In this document: one piece after another, positions 6,957 to 16,100 of the stretch
Layout: each line of letters begins with the position of its first letter
Position numbering within the stretch: position 1 is the first letter of the stretch
DNA from: Gammaproteobacteria bacterium
GTDB taxonomy: Bacteria > Pseudomonadota > Gammaproteobacteria > Pseudomonadales > Azotimanducaceae
DNA: 64,000 nt
Assembly: GCA_026706385.1 (NCBI GenBank)
Contig: JAPOYV010000040.1
Span: forward strand, 36,619 to 100,618
Direction: 5' to 3'
Made by a program: the position numbers and the translations under genes
Notes under the pieces: model-generated
What the model was told of the DNA's origin: nothing
Databases searched by the model: none
The model's input: the letters and a program-made list of their open reading frames with translations, nothing else

Positions 6957-8417
6957 CTGATCGAGCACTGGTTCGCGGGCGTCCTGTTCGTCGTTTATAC
7001 CGCCTTCCTCGTGGTCCATGCGCGGGCAGGCTTGCGGGTGGGCAAGACCGCATCGGGCTTCCTCGTCGGGGGCCGCAGCATGAGCGGCGCCGTCGTCGGG
7101 ATCTCGTTCTACGCCACGTTCGCGAGCACCAACAGCTACATCGGCCACGCCGGCAAGGGGTACGAGTACGGATTGCCCTGGCTCACGATGGCCGTTTTGC
7201 TCGTCGTGTTCGCGTGGCTGTCCTGGCGACTGGTCGCGCCGCGCATGCGACGGTTCACGGCGGCGTGGGGTTCGCTCACCGTGCCGGACTTCCTCGCGGT
7301 GCGGTTCGCGTCCGAGCACGTGCGCGTCGCCGCCGGCGTCGTCATCGCCTTCGCCAGCGTCCTCTACCTGGTCGCCGTCTTCAAGGGGGCCGGGAATCTC
7401 CTGCAGGTCTTCCTCGGCATCCCTTACCGAACCGCGGTGCTGGCCACCTTGGTACTGATCGTCGCCTACACGTCTGTCGGCGGCTTCCTGTCCGTCGTGC
7501 GCACCGACGTCGTACAGGGCGTCTTGATGTTGATCGGGTCGGTGGTCCTGTTCGTCTTCATCACACAAGCCGCCGGCGGCGTCACCGCGATCAAGGATGT
7601 CGCGACCACGCCGGAAACGGCGTCCCTGTTCGAGTTGAACGCGGGCATTCCGTTCATCGTGCTGCTCGGCATCGCCTTCGCCGGGTCGTTGAAGCTCCTC
7701 GTCGATCCCCGGCAGGTCACGCGCTTCTACGGCCTGCGCGACGAGGCCAGTGTCCGGGTCGGCATCTGGGTCGCCGTCGGCGGCATTCTCGCCATCCAGT
7801 TCTGCCTGTTCCCCATCGGCTTGTACGCGCATCTCCTGCTGGATGGCATCAGCGACACCGACCTCGTGGTGCCGACTCTCGTCGGATCGAAGGACGTGTT
7901 CCCGACGCTGGTGAGCGACTTCCTGGTGATCGCCATCCTTGCCGCGGCGATGTCGTCGTTGGACAGCGTCCTTTTGGTGGCCGCGTCCGTGACCGCTCGC
8001 GACATCGTCGGATTCCGCCGCGCCTCCCGGGACCATGCGCGCGTCGTGCCCTGGACCCGCGTCGGCGTGGTCGCCTTCGCGCTGCTGTCGGCCCTCGTGG
8101 CGCTGGATCCCCCCGGCGGCATCGTCGAGTTGACGATCTTCTCCGGCAGCCTGTTCGCAGTCTGCTTCGTGCCGACGATCCTGCTCGGCCTGCACTGGCG
8201 GCGGGGCAACGCCGCCGCGGCCCTCGCGGCGTTTGGCATCGGCGTCGGCGTCTTGTTCGGCTGGCTGGCCGCCGGTCTCTCGGACGTCGTCCACGAGGTG
8301 TTCCCGGCGCTGCTTGCATCCACCACCGCGTACATGGTTATCTCGGTTTGCGGCAAGGCGGTTGCCGACCCGCAAGTGCTCAAAGCCTGGGAACCAACTC
8401 ACGGGAGGCTCCCATGA
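6957..8417 (+). CDS. Sodium:solute symporter family (SSS) transporter
   Basis: About 486 residues, roughly 13 membrane helices. 'FLVGGRSMSG' followed by 'ISFYATFASTNSYIG' is the SSS signature after helix 1, and 'AAAMSSLDSVLLVAASV' is the conserved helix-8/9 sodium-site region. The start is a problem. The first standard start in frame is GTG 7011, which would delete helix 1. The helix is encoded without interruption from about 6957 (HWFAGVLFVVYTAFLV) but has only near-cognate codons (CTG 6957, ATT 6948) in front of it, overlapping the FmdB stop. Coordinates here assume CTG 6957. Substrate cannot be predicted. The stop overlaps the ATG of the next gene (ATGA). Confidence 0.8.
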   Translation: MIEHWFAGVLFVVYTAFLVVHARAGLRVGKTASGFLVGGRSMSGAVVGISFYATFASTNSYIGHAGKGYEYGLPWLTMAVLLVVFAWLSWRLVAPRMRRFTAAWGSLTVPDFLAVRFASEHVRVAAGVVIAFASVLYLVAVFKGAGNLLQVFLGIPYRTAVLATLVLIVAYTSVGGFLSVVRTDVVQGVLMLIGSVVLFVFITQAAGGVTAIKDVATTPETASLFELNAGIPFIVLLGIAFAGSLKLLVDPRQVTRFYGLRDEASVRVGIWVAVGGILAIQFCLFPIGLYAHLLLDGISDTDLVVPTLVGSKDVFPTLVSDFLVIAILAAAMSSLDSVLLVAASVTARDIVGFRRASRDHARVVPWTRVGVVAFALLSALVALDPPGGIVELTIFSGSLFAVCFVPTILLGLHWRRGNAAAALAAFGIGVGVLFGWLAAGLSDVVHEVFPALLASTTAYMVISVCGKAVADPQVLKAWEPTHGRLP

Positions 8418-8791
8418 AAATCACCCAAGCGTTGCTCGTGGTCGCCGTCGTACTAGGCACCGGCCCGATGTCGTCGGGTGCAGTCAACCCGACCACCGGC
8501 ATTGGCTCGTCGCCCGGCGGCGGCGGGTTCACGTGGGGCGTCGGCGTCGGTTCGACATGTACCGACGTCGTCGACAAGATCCGGCGCAACTGGTTCGACG
8601 TCAGAGGCGTGCTCGCACCGAAGTCGAAGTCCATGCGGCCCCGGTCGCGCGACTTCTACTGCGTTTCGCCCTACTACACCCAGGATGCCCACCCTAAGGT
8701 GGTGTCCATGGCGACCGGTCTGAAGTGCTTCGACCTCAACGGCCAGGGCTTCTGCTGCGACGACCAACTGCGCGAGTGTGCGACGATGTAG
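8414..8791 (+). CDS. Small secreted cysteine-containing protein, unknown function
   Basis: 125 residues. ATG 8414 overlaps the symporter stop and has GGGAGG upstream. Residues 1-23 are a clear signal peptide (short basic start, 'ALLVVAVVLG' core). The mature part begins with a Gly/Ser-rich linker and has six cysteines (T-C-T, Y-C-V, K-C-F, F-C-C, E-C-A), enough for three disulfides in the periplasm or outside. I do not recognise the family. Tight coupling to the symporter suggests a periplasmic partner or a co-regulated envelope protein. Confidence 0.6.
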   Translation: MKITQALLVVAVVLGTGPMSSGAVNPTTGIGSSPGGGGFTWGVGVGSTCTDVVDKIRRNWFDVRGVLAPKSKSMRPRSRDFYCVSPYYTQDAHPKVVSMATGLKCFDLNGQGFCCDDQLRECATM

Positions 8792-8850
8792 CGGCGTTAC
8801 GCCGTAGAGCGCCGATCAGGACATCGAACGGTGCGGACATGTGCCCGCAC
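8792..8850 (+). other. Two hairpins between the secreted protein and the CoA-transferase
   Basis: A 6-bp stem with a 1-base centre (CGGCGT/ACGCCG, 8792-8804) directly follows the stop codon. A second 6-bp stem GTGCGG/CCGCAC with an 8-base loop lies at 8831-8850. There is no T-run, so these are not classic intrinsic terminators; they could be RNA-stability or attenuation structures. Confidence 0.3.
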
Positions 8851-8891
8851 ACGGTGCCTTGTTGCCAACAGCCAAAAACTAGGAGTCCGCC

Positions 8892-10115
8892 ATGCCGGGA
8901 CCTCTCGACGGCGTTCGCGTCGTCGATTTCACGACGATGATCGCAGGCCCATACGGCACGATGATCCTCGCCGACCAAGGCGCCGACGTCATCAAGGTCG
9001 AAGCGCCGCTGCGCAGCGATCACGTGCGCCGCGCCGGCTACGGCCAGCGGCACTTCTCGGCCGCATTCGTCAACAACAACCGCAACAAGCGCTCCATCAC
9101 CGTGGATGCCAAGTCGCCAGCGGGCAAGCAGGTCATCCTCGACCTCGCCCGCAGCGCGGACGTCTTCGTGCAGAACTTCCGTCCCGGCGTGATGGCGCGC
9201 CTGGCGCTCGACTACGACGACCTCAAGGCCGTCAATCCCAAGATCATCTACCTTTCCATGAGCGGCTGGGGGGAATCCGGGCCGTTTGCCCACAAGCCGG
9301 TCTACGACCCCATCATCCAGGCCTTGTCCGGCCTTGCCAGCGTGCAGGCCGGCGCCGACGATGCACGCCCGCGGCTCATCCGGACCATCCTGCCCGACAA
9401 GCTCACCGGCATCACTGCCTCGCAAGCGGTCTCCGCGGCGTTGTTCGCCCGGGAACGCACAGGCGAGGGCCAGCACGTGCGCCTGTCCATGCTCGACTCC
9501 GTTGTCGCCTTCATGTGGTCGTCGGACATGGGCAGCCAGACTTTCGTCGGCAAGGAGGTCGATGTTGCTCGGGCCGCCACGTTCATCGACCTGATCTACG
9601 AGACCAAGAGCGGCTACATCAGCGTCTCGGTGATGAGCAACGATCAATGGCACGGCTTCTGCAACGCCGTTGGGCATGCCGAGTGGCTCGACGACGAGCG
9701 CTTCAAGACGCCGGGCGGTCGGGACCGCTACGCCGACGAACGCCTCGAACTCATGCAGTCGGCCCTGCACGACAGGACCGCCGCAGAGTGGCTCGACATT
9801 CTCGAGGAGGCCGGCGTCCCCTGCGCACCGGTACTGACGCGCAGTCAAATGGTCCGCCACGAGCAGGTGCAGGCGAGCGGCATCGTCGTCGAAACCGAGC
9901 ATCCGCGCGCCGGTGTGCTGCGCCAGACGCGCAACGCCGCCCGGTTCGAGGCCACCGTGCCCGAGATTCGCTACGGGGCTCCGCATCTTGGCGAACACAC
10001 AGAGGAAATCCTGAATGAACTCGGCTACGACAGCCGGCAACAAGCCGCCTTGCTGCGCGACGGCGTCGTGAGCGTCGCGAACGAGGCGATCGAGGAGGGT
10101 ACCCACAATGGCTGA
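8892..10115 (+). CDS. Family III CoA-transferase (CaiB/BaiF type)
   Basis: 407 residues, a normal length for the family; AGGAG lies 6 bp before the ATG. 'LDGVRVVDFTTMIAGPYGTMILADQGADVIKVE' is summarised by its key parts: an early L-D-G-[IV]-R-V motif, a G-P-x-x-[GT] turn and A-D-x-G-A-[DE]-V-[IV]-K-[IV]-E. The catalytic aspartate that forms the acyl-anhydride intermediate is D139 in 'VYDPIIQA'. These enzymes move CoA between carboxylic acids in the cytoplasm. The stop overlaps the start of the PhyH gene by 8 bp, so CoA-transferase and dioxygenase are made together. This suggests a pathway that activates a carboxylic acid and hydroxylates its CoA ester. Substrate unknown. Confidence 0.88.
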   Translation: MPGPLDGVRVVDFTTMIAGPYGTMILADQGADVIKVEAPLRSDHVRRAGYGQRHFSAAFVNNNRNKRSITVDAKSPAGKQVILDLARSADVFVQNFRPGVMARLALDYDDLKAVNPKIIYLSMSGWGESGPFAHKPVYDPIIQALSGLASVQAGADDARPRLIRTILPDKLTGITASQAVSAALFARERTGEGQHVRLSMLDSVVAFMWSSDMGSQTFVGKEVDVARAATFIDLIYETKSGYISVSVMSNDQWHGFCNAVGHAEWLDDERFKTPGGRDRYADERLELMQSALHDRTAAEWLDILEEAGVPCAPVLTRSQMVRHEQVQASGIVVETEHPRAGVLRQTRNAARFEATVPEIRYGAPHLGEHTEEILNELGYDSRQQAALLRDGVVSVANEAIEEGTHNG

Positions 10116-11214
10116 CGGTTCCATGGAAAGCGCCTTCGCTCAGGCCGAACGCGACGCGTTAGCGTTGGGCAACCGTGGCCCCTTGCTCATCGACGCGGCC
10201 GGTCGCGTCGACAAGGCGATCCTCGACGCCTATTGGCGCACCGGGTTCTACGTCTTCGAGGACGTGCTCGAGCAAGCCGAAACGGCCGACCTCCAGCAAG
10301 AGTTCCGTGACCTGTCGGCCAGGGCACCCGCGGGGAGCGGCTGCGACACGGATCGCACCGGGCGCCCCGCCATCGGCGACGAGGACCTGCGCAAGCTGTT
10401 CCGGTTCGTCAAGCCGCTGACCGACCCTTACGGCGCCACCGACACGACCAACGGACGTTACCAGGTCCGGATGCGCGAGCCCGAGCGACCTGCCGACGCG
10501 CCCCGCGAAGTTCTCCTGCAGATCGGCGGCATCCTGCAGTTCTCCGACGCGGCGCTACGCATCTACGGGCACCCCAAGCTGATGGCGGTCACCGAAGCGG
10601 TGAACGGCCCGGACTTCACCCCGTTCACCGAGGTGATCTGGGTCAAGCAGGCGCGCCTCGGCGCCGCCGTGTCCTGGCACCAGGACGGCACGACGCACTG
10701 GGACAGCCCCGACCTCGACCAGGGCACGCACGGTTTCAACTACATGGTCAACCTGTACCCGACGAAGGCCGAGAACGCGCTCTGGGTGGTGCCCGGGACG
10801 CACAAAGGCGGCAAGGCCGACATTCGCGCCATGGTGGCCGCGAGCGGCTCAGACCGTCTGGACGGCGCTGTCCCGATGCTCTGCAAACCCGGCGATGTCG
10901 CGATCTGCAGTCGCCAGGTCGTCCACGGCTCGTTCCCCAACACGTCGGATACGCCGCGCGCGACCTACGTCTTCGGCTTCCACCGCCGTTCATCGGTGGA
11001 CGGCGTCAAGGGTTGGGCGACCGAGGCCTATGACGACGACTCGATCCGCTCCTCGAGCCGCATCATTCCGCTCGCGATCGACGCCCGCCGTCAGCGCTAC
11101 CCGGACGAGGAGTCGTACGTCTACCAGCCGTTCGCCGACGCACCGGTCGCGTTCAACGAGACCACGCGGCGCGAGGTGCTGCACAACTACCAGCAGCGCA
11201 TGATCGGCATCTGA
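10108..11214 (+). CDS. Phytanoyl-CoA dioxygenase (PhyH) family Fe(II)/2-oxoglutarate oxygenase, copy 1
   Basis: 368 residues. The iron triad is complete: H191 and D193 in 'SWHQDG', and H273 in 'VVHGSFPN'. R284 follows 11 residues later as the likely 2-oxoglutarate anchor. The family hydroxylates acyl-CoAs or small molecules using O2 and 2-oxoglutarate. It starts inside the CoA-transferase gene and ends 1 base before the next PhyH gene, so all three are translationally linked. It is more distant from the other three PhyH proteins of this window than copies 2 and 3 are from each other. Confidence 0.85.
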   Translation: MADGSMESAFAQAERDALALGNRGPLLIDAAGRVDKAILDAYWRTGFYVFEDVLEQAETADLQQEFRDLSARAPAGSGCDTDRTGRPAIGDEDLRKLFRFVKPLTDPYGATDTTNGRYQVRMREPERPADAPREVLLQIGGILQFSDAALRIYGHPKLMAVTEAVNGPDFTPFTEVIWVKQARLGAAVSWHQDGTTHWDSPDLDQGTHGFNYMVNLYPTKAENALWVVPGTHKGGKADIRAMVAASGSDRLDGAVPMLCKPGDVAICSRQVVHGSFPNTSDTPRATYVFGFHRRSSVDGVKGWATEAYDDDSIRSSSRIIPLAIDARRQRYPDEESYVYQPFADAPVAFNETTRREVLHNYQQRMIGI

Positions 11215-11215
11215 G

Positions 11216-12271
11216 ATGGCAAGCGCCCTGACCGCCGCGCAGAAGCGCGACTTCGTCCGTGACGGATACGTCGTCATCAAGAACGCCGTACCGGACGCGC
11301 TCGTGGAAACGGCGCGGGACATCATCCGCACGGGCATGCCGGCGAGCGAGCGGCGGCTCCTCGCGCCCGCCGAACTCGCCACGCATCCGGACGTCATTCG
11401 GCTCTTCCGGGAGACCAAGCTCGCCGAGATCATGCGCAACGAGATGGGGCCGTTTCCCGACGTGGTGAGCTGCCAGATCGCGGTGACGCCACCGTTCGAC
11501 CGCCTCGGCGGCATACCGGGGCCGCATGTCGACGGCAGTTGGGGCGGTGCGATCCCGGCGAGCGCCGACGAGATCGATCTGAACAAGGGCAGACCGATCG
11601 ATGCGGCGCGGTACTTCGGCGAGAACGACGACCGGCGCGGCACCAACGACGGCACGCTTTGGCAGGATCCGGACAGGCGCATCTCGCTCGGCAGCTACAC
11701 GGCCCTGGTCGGCGTCGCCCTCAACGACCAGCTCGAGCCCGGCCACGGCCAACTCGGCGTCCTCAAGGGCATGCACGAGGAAGTCGAAGCCGCGTTCCGC
11801 ATGCAACGCGACAGTGGAGGCGTCATCGGGCCCGAAGGACCGGGCTGGCCACGCATCAAGATCCGCGAAAACGGGCGACCGTTCCTGAACGGTCTGCCGG
11901 AGACCGTGCGCGCCAAAGCCCAAGAGGCGGCCAAGGACCTCCCGACCATCGCGGGCTGGCCTTGGCGTGAAGTGACCCCCGTGCTGCTCGGCGCGGGCGA
12001 CGCGGTCATCGCGCTTCACGCCTGCCCCCACACGGCGACGCCGAATCTCGGCCCGAATGCCCGCATGAACCTGTACTTCCGCATCCGCCGGTGGCGCGAC
12101 GGGAATCCGCACGAGGGCACCCGACGGGTGGGACACGGCGTCAGCGACCACCCGGACCGCGGCTACTACGGACAGTTCCTGGACTACCCGCCGGAATACG
12201 ACGCGTGGGGAACGTCGATCGCCAAGCTATGCGACCACTGGTCGGAGTGGGACTTCGTAACCTCCCCGTAG
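11216..12271 (+). CDS. PhyH family dioxygenase, copy 2
   Basis: 351 residues, starting 2 bp after the previous stop. H104-x-D106 lies in 'GPHVDGSWGG' and the distal histidine is probably H272 in 'CPHTATPN', followed by an Arg in 'ARMNLYFRIRR'. The C-terminal segment 'GVSDHPDRG ... DYPPEYDAW' is also present in PhyH copy 3 (51180-52274; 'GITDHPDRG ... DFEKGNDPW'), so these two form a subfamily despite lying 40 kb apart. Compared with copy 1 the H-x-D motif sits much earlier, so the two neighbours are probably not isozymes. Substrate unknown. Confidence 0.82.
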   Translation: MASALTAAQKRDFVRDGYVVIKNAVPDALVETARDIIRTGMPASERRLLAPAELATHPDVIRLFRETKLAEIMRNEMGPFPDVVSCQIAVTPPFDRLGGIPGPHVDGSWGGAIPASADEIDLNKGRPIDAARYFGENDDRRGTNDGTLWQDPDRRISLGSYTALVGVALNDQLEPGHGQLGVLKGMHEEVEAAFRMQRDSGGVIGPEGPGWPRIKIRENGRPFLNGLPETVRAKAQEAAKDLPTIAGWPWREVTPVLLGAGDAVIALHACPHTATPNLGPNARMNLYFRIRRWRDGNPHEGTRRVGHGVSDHPDRGYYGQFLDYPPEYDAWGTSIAKLCDHWSEWDFVTSP

Positions 12272-12278
12272 AGGCCGG

Positions 12279-13004
12279 ATGGCGGAATACGATGCGATCG
12301 CTCGGGAGTACCGGGAGTCCAAGCGGCTGCCGTTTCGCGAGCACGTCGAGCGGCACACGCTGTTCGAACTCTTGGGCGATGTTCGCGGCGCCGTGGTGCT
12401 GGATCTCGCCTGCGGCGACGGTTTCTACACGCGCCTGCTCAAGGAGGCCGGTGCCCGGGAAATCACCGGGGTCGACGTCTCCGCGGCCATGATCGAGCTC
12501 GCGGAGAAGCGCGAGCGGGAGCATTCGCTCGGGTGCTGGTACGTGCATGCGGACGTCGCGGAGTTCGAGCCCGCCGAACCGGTGGACCTTGTGGTCGCGG
12601 CGTACATGCTCAACTACGCGCGGACGCCCGGACAGCTCCTACGCTTCTGTCGGGTCTGCTACAAGTCGCTCAAGCCCGGTGGGCGGCTCGTCGGCCTGAA
12701 CAACAACGTGCGCAACGTCGCGGTTGCGTCCGGGTCGTTGAGGAAGTACGGCCTGGAGCGGACTTGGGATCGTCCGCTCGCCGAAGGGGACGCCATTCGC
12801 TATACGTTCAGCGCTGGCGGGCAGCGGTTCGGATTCGACAACTACTACCTGACGCCGAACACTCACACCGCGGCCTTTGAGCGTGCGGGGTTCCGCGGCT
12901 TCCGGTGGGTCGACGTGGCCTTGCACCCGTCCGAGGCCGATAACCCGTACTGGGACGAGTTCATGGCGAACCCGCCGATCGTCGCGTTCGAGGCGGAGCG
13001 CTGA
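12279..13004 (+). CDS. Class I SAM-dependent methyltransferase, copy 1
   Basis: 241 residues, 7 bp after the PhyH stop. Motif I is 'VVLDLACGDGFYTRLL' (about residues 39-54), with the acidic end of strand 2 in 'EITGVDVSAAMIE'. Motif III/IV region 'VDLVVAAYMLNYA' and the 'LKPGGRLVGLN' segment complete the Rossmann-like core. A soluble small-molecule methyltransferase; target not predictable. It is the last gene of the plus-strand run and converges on the RND permease gene. Confidence 0.82.
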   Translation: MAEYDAIAREYRESKRLPFREHVERHTLFELLGDVRGAVVLDLACGDGFYTRLLKEAGAREITGVDVSAAMIELAEKREREHSLGCWYVHADVAEFEPAEPVDLVVAAYMLNYARTPGQLLRFCRVCYKSLKPGGRLVGLNNNVRNVAVASGSLRKYGLERTWDRPLAEGDAIRYTFSAGGQRFGFDNYYLTPNTHTAAFERAGFRGFRWVDVALHPSEADNPYWDEFMANPPIVAFEAER

Positions 13005-13070
13005 TGGATGCGGACATGGTCGGGCCTGACCGGGTGACCCCCGGGGGGAGACCACATCCCGTAACCCATG

Positions 13071-13107
13071 GCGGACGAGGAGGTCCGCGGTCCGTCCGCG
13101 GCGGACG
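13071..13107 (+). repeat. GGA-loop hairpin repeat, copy 2, plus an adjacent palindrome
   Basis: GCGGACGAGGAGGTCCGC (13071-13088) matches the 18-bp repeat with two differences (loop AGGA and one stem change). It is followed at once by a second inverted repeat of the same words, CGTCCGC-G-GCGGACG (13093-13107). An isolated GCGGAC also occurs at 13010. The pair sits between the convergent methyltransferase and RND genes, so it could act as a two-way 3'-end structure. Confidence 0.6.
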
Positions 13108-13120
13108 CTTGTAAGGAGCG

Positions 13121-16100
13121 TCAGCGTGAAGTGCTTGCCCTTGGCAACCCAGACCACAGCGCGCCTAGGTGACGGGCGCTCCGTCGCGAAGCTGCTGCGA
13201 TGGCATCGGCCACATCCTCGAAGGTTGCGACGCCGCACATGCCGGCAACGATGGCCCTCTGCTCCAACGTTGCGGCTCCTGGATCGAAGACGTCCGCGCA
13301 GGTCATTCGGAAGAAGCCGTCGAGGTTCCGCCACAATGCGGCCGAGTCGAGCAGATCCCGGGCACTATCGTCGTCCAGCACACCCCGCTCGCGCGCGCGT
13401 CCGAAGGTCTCGGCCAACGTGGCGACCCCGGTCTCCGGAGCGGCCCCAGCGAGTTGCAGGTATTCCGCGGCAAGTACTATGTCGGCGAGACCTCCTTCAA
13501 GCCCCGCCACGTCCCAAGGGCCGTTCGGGCGAGGTCTCGATTGCCTGACCACTGCGATGTCGGCCGTGATAGGGGCGATGTCGTTCGCGCGGGAGAGGAC
13601 CGACTGTCTCAGCGCCTCGAATTCTTCCCCGAGGCCGTCTTCGGCTTCGATCACGCGGGCGTGGATGAGCATTCTCAAATCCGCGGAGGGTGCCGAGTCG
13701 GCGAAGTGCTGCCGGATTCGCGTCAGCGCGTGGGCCTGCTCAGCTTGACCTCCTTGCAGCGCGTAACCCGGCACTGCCTCGAAGAGAATGCCCTCGGGCG
13801 ACAAGGCGCGGATCAGAACCACGAGCCGCCCGAACAGTTGCTGATGCCACGCGTCCGGGGTCAGGGGCATGACGCCGGGCGGCAGCGGATCGTGGTCGTA
13901 TAGAAACAGCAGGCGCAGCGGCCGGCCGGTCGCGAACTCGCGCCGGCCAGCGGCGTCCAACGCGACCAGCGCGATTCGCGAATTCGGCACGGAGCCGTAC
14001 TCGGCTGCGAACTCCCGCTTCGCTGCGTGCGCCAAGGCCCCGAGGGTCGTACAGAGAATGTCCGTCAGAGGACGCGCCGCATCGACTGCTGGCATGGTGC
14101 CCCGCGCCATGTGCACACCGAGCTGGAAGGTCCGCTGCTCCGCCCATGTCCTGGCCTCGCGAACGAGGTCGTCGGTGCGCGGCGCCTTGGCGGCGAGCGC
14201 GCCGAACTGCGCACGCATCTCTTCGGCGTCGAACTCCCGCTGGTAGTAGACGCGCACCAAGCCCTGCCGCGCGATCGCGGCCTCCTGCGGATCGAGGTCG
14301 AGATCCTCCGGCAGCTCGAGGTCCGTGAACTCCTGCGTGCGCAGGCTCTCCTGGACATAGGGGTAGCGGGACATCCACATCGACAGGCGCGGGGAACCGC
14401 CGAGCGAGCTGCCGACCAGGTCCGTCACGCGTCGGGTACGGCTCCCGATGTCGTTGACGACGAGCCAGAGCGCAGGAACAAACAGAAGTGCCGCGACCGA
14501 GGAGACCAGGATGCCGAAGGCCAGCGAAGTCGCCATCGGTACCAGCAGTTGAGCCTGGGTGCTGCCGCTGAACATCAGCGGCGCAAGGCCGGCGAAGGTG
14601 GTCACCGTGGTGATCAGGATCGGACGGAAACGCGATACGGCCGCGTTGACCAGCGCGTCGGACAAGGAGGCTCCGCCGGCTCGGAAGCGGTTCACCTCAT
14701 GGGTCAGCACGAGCGTCGCGTTGACGACGACGCCCGACGCTGCGACGACGCCAAAGAGCGACGCCGCGGATAGACCGTAAACAAGCCCGAAGGTCTTGAC
14801 CAGCGCATGGCCCCACAGGGCCCCTACCAGCGCGAATGGCAGCACGGACATGATGATCAGCGGCTGGGTATAAGAACGCAGCGGCAGCGCAAGCAGGGCA
14901 TAGATCGCGAGCAGTACGAAAACGAACAACGGACCCAGCGAGGCGAAGAGTTCCGACTGCTGCTGGCTGCTTCGGAACCAGTAGTCGACGTCCGGGTAGG
15001 GCGCGGTCGCCTCTTGGAGAAAACCCGCATCGAGTCGGGAGAGCACGGCGGCGGCCGACGTGATGGTGGGGTCGACTTCGGCGGTCACCCAGGCGAAGCG
15101 CGTACCGTTGGTGCGCGCGATGGAGGAGAACCCGCGCCCGGATTCGACCTCGGCTACCGCTCTGAACGGCACCTCGCCGCCGTCGGGCGTACGCACGCGC
15201 AGCGCATAGAGGGACTCAAGCGACTGCCGTTCTTGCTCCGAGTAGCGCACCATGATGCGGACGTCGTCCGCCCCGCGCTGGATCCGTTGCGCCTCCTCGC
15301 CGTAGAAGGCTTGGCGGACCTGGCGACCGAGGTCCGCGAGGGATATGCCGAGCGCTTCGCCGGCGGGCGTAACCGACAGCTTGATTTCCGCCTTGCCCGT
15401 GTTGAGCGAGTCGGCCGCATCGTAGACACCGGGCATCGACGCAAGCTCCGAACGGATTGCGGTGGCGACAGCGCGCAGCTCATCCCAGTCGGTTCCCCCG
15501 ATCCGGATGTCGATTGCTGGTTCGGCGGCGATGCGATCGGTGAGGAAGCTCAGTTCGACCGCGTCCGGGATCAGGCCAGCATGTTCGCGCCACCGTGCGG
15601 CGACCGCGTCGGTCGTCAGCACGCGCCCTTCACCGGGCGTGAGCTGCATGGTGACCTCGCCGAGGTGCGGACCCGTGCTGTCGACCACGACAGCGACCCG
15701 AGAGGCGCCCGCGACGTGGCCGCCCACCCCCTCGAGGATGTGCAGTACCAAGGGTTCTCCGTAGTCCAGCGCGAGTTGCCGCTGGATCTCGCGCGCCGAA
15801 TCGGCCAATAGGCCGACCGCTCTCGCCATCGTGCTCTCGCTCGTCCCCATGGGCATCGTCAACCGAGCCGTGACGCTGTCGCCCTTCTGCGGGGTCCGAA
15901 GCGAGAACGGCAGGTGGCCGCCCATCACGAGGCTGCCCGCGGAGGCCAACGCGCCGAGCGCGACGATCAAAGTCACCAGCCGCCAATGAGCAGCGCCTTG
16001 GGCGCAACGGCGGAACGGATTGTCGATGACCCAGCGTAGACCTGACTCGAACAGAACCTGCAGCCGCGCAAATGCGGCACCCAGCTTGCGCAAGGCTCCG

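Noticed and set aside
8892..13004. CoA-transferase/PhyH/PhyH/methyltransferase as a natural-product cluster
   Set aside because: No backbone-forming enzyme is present in this run; a catabolic acyl-CoA pathway is equally likely, so no pathway is claimed.
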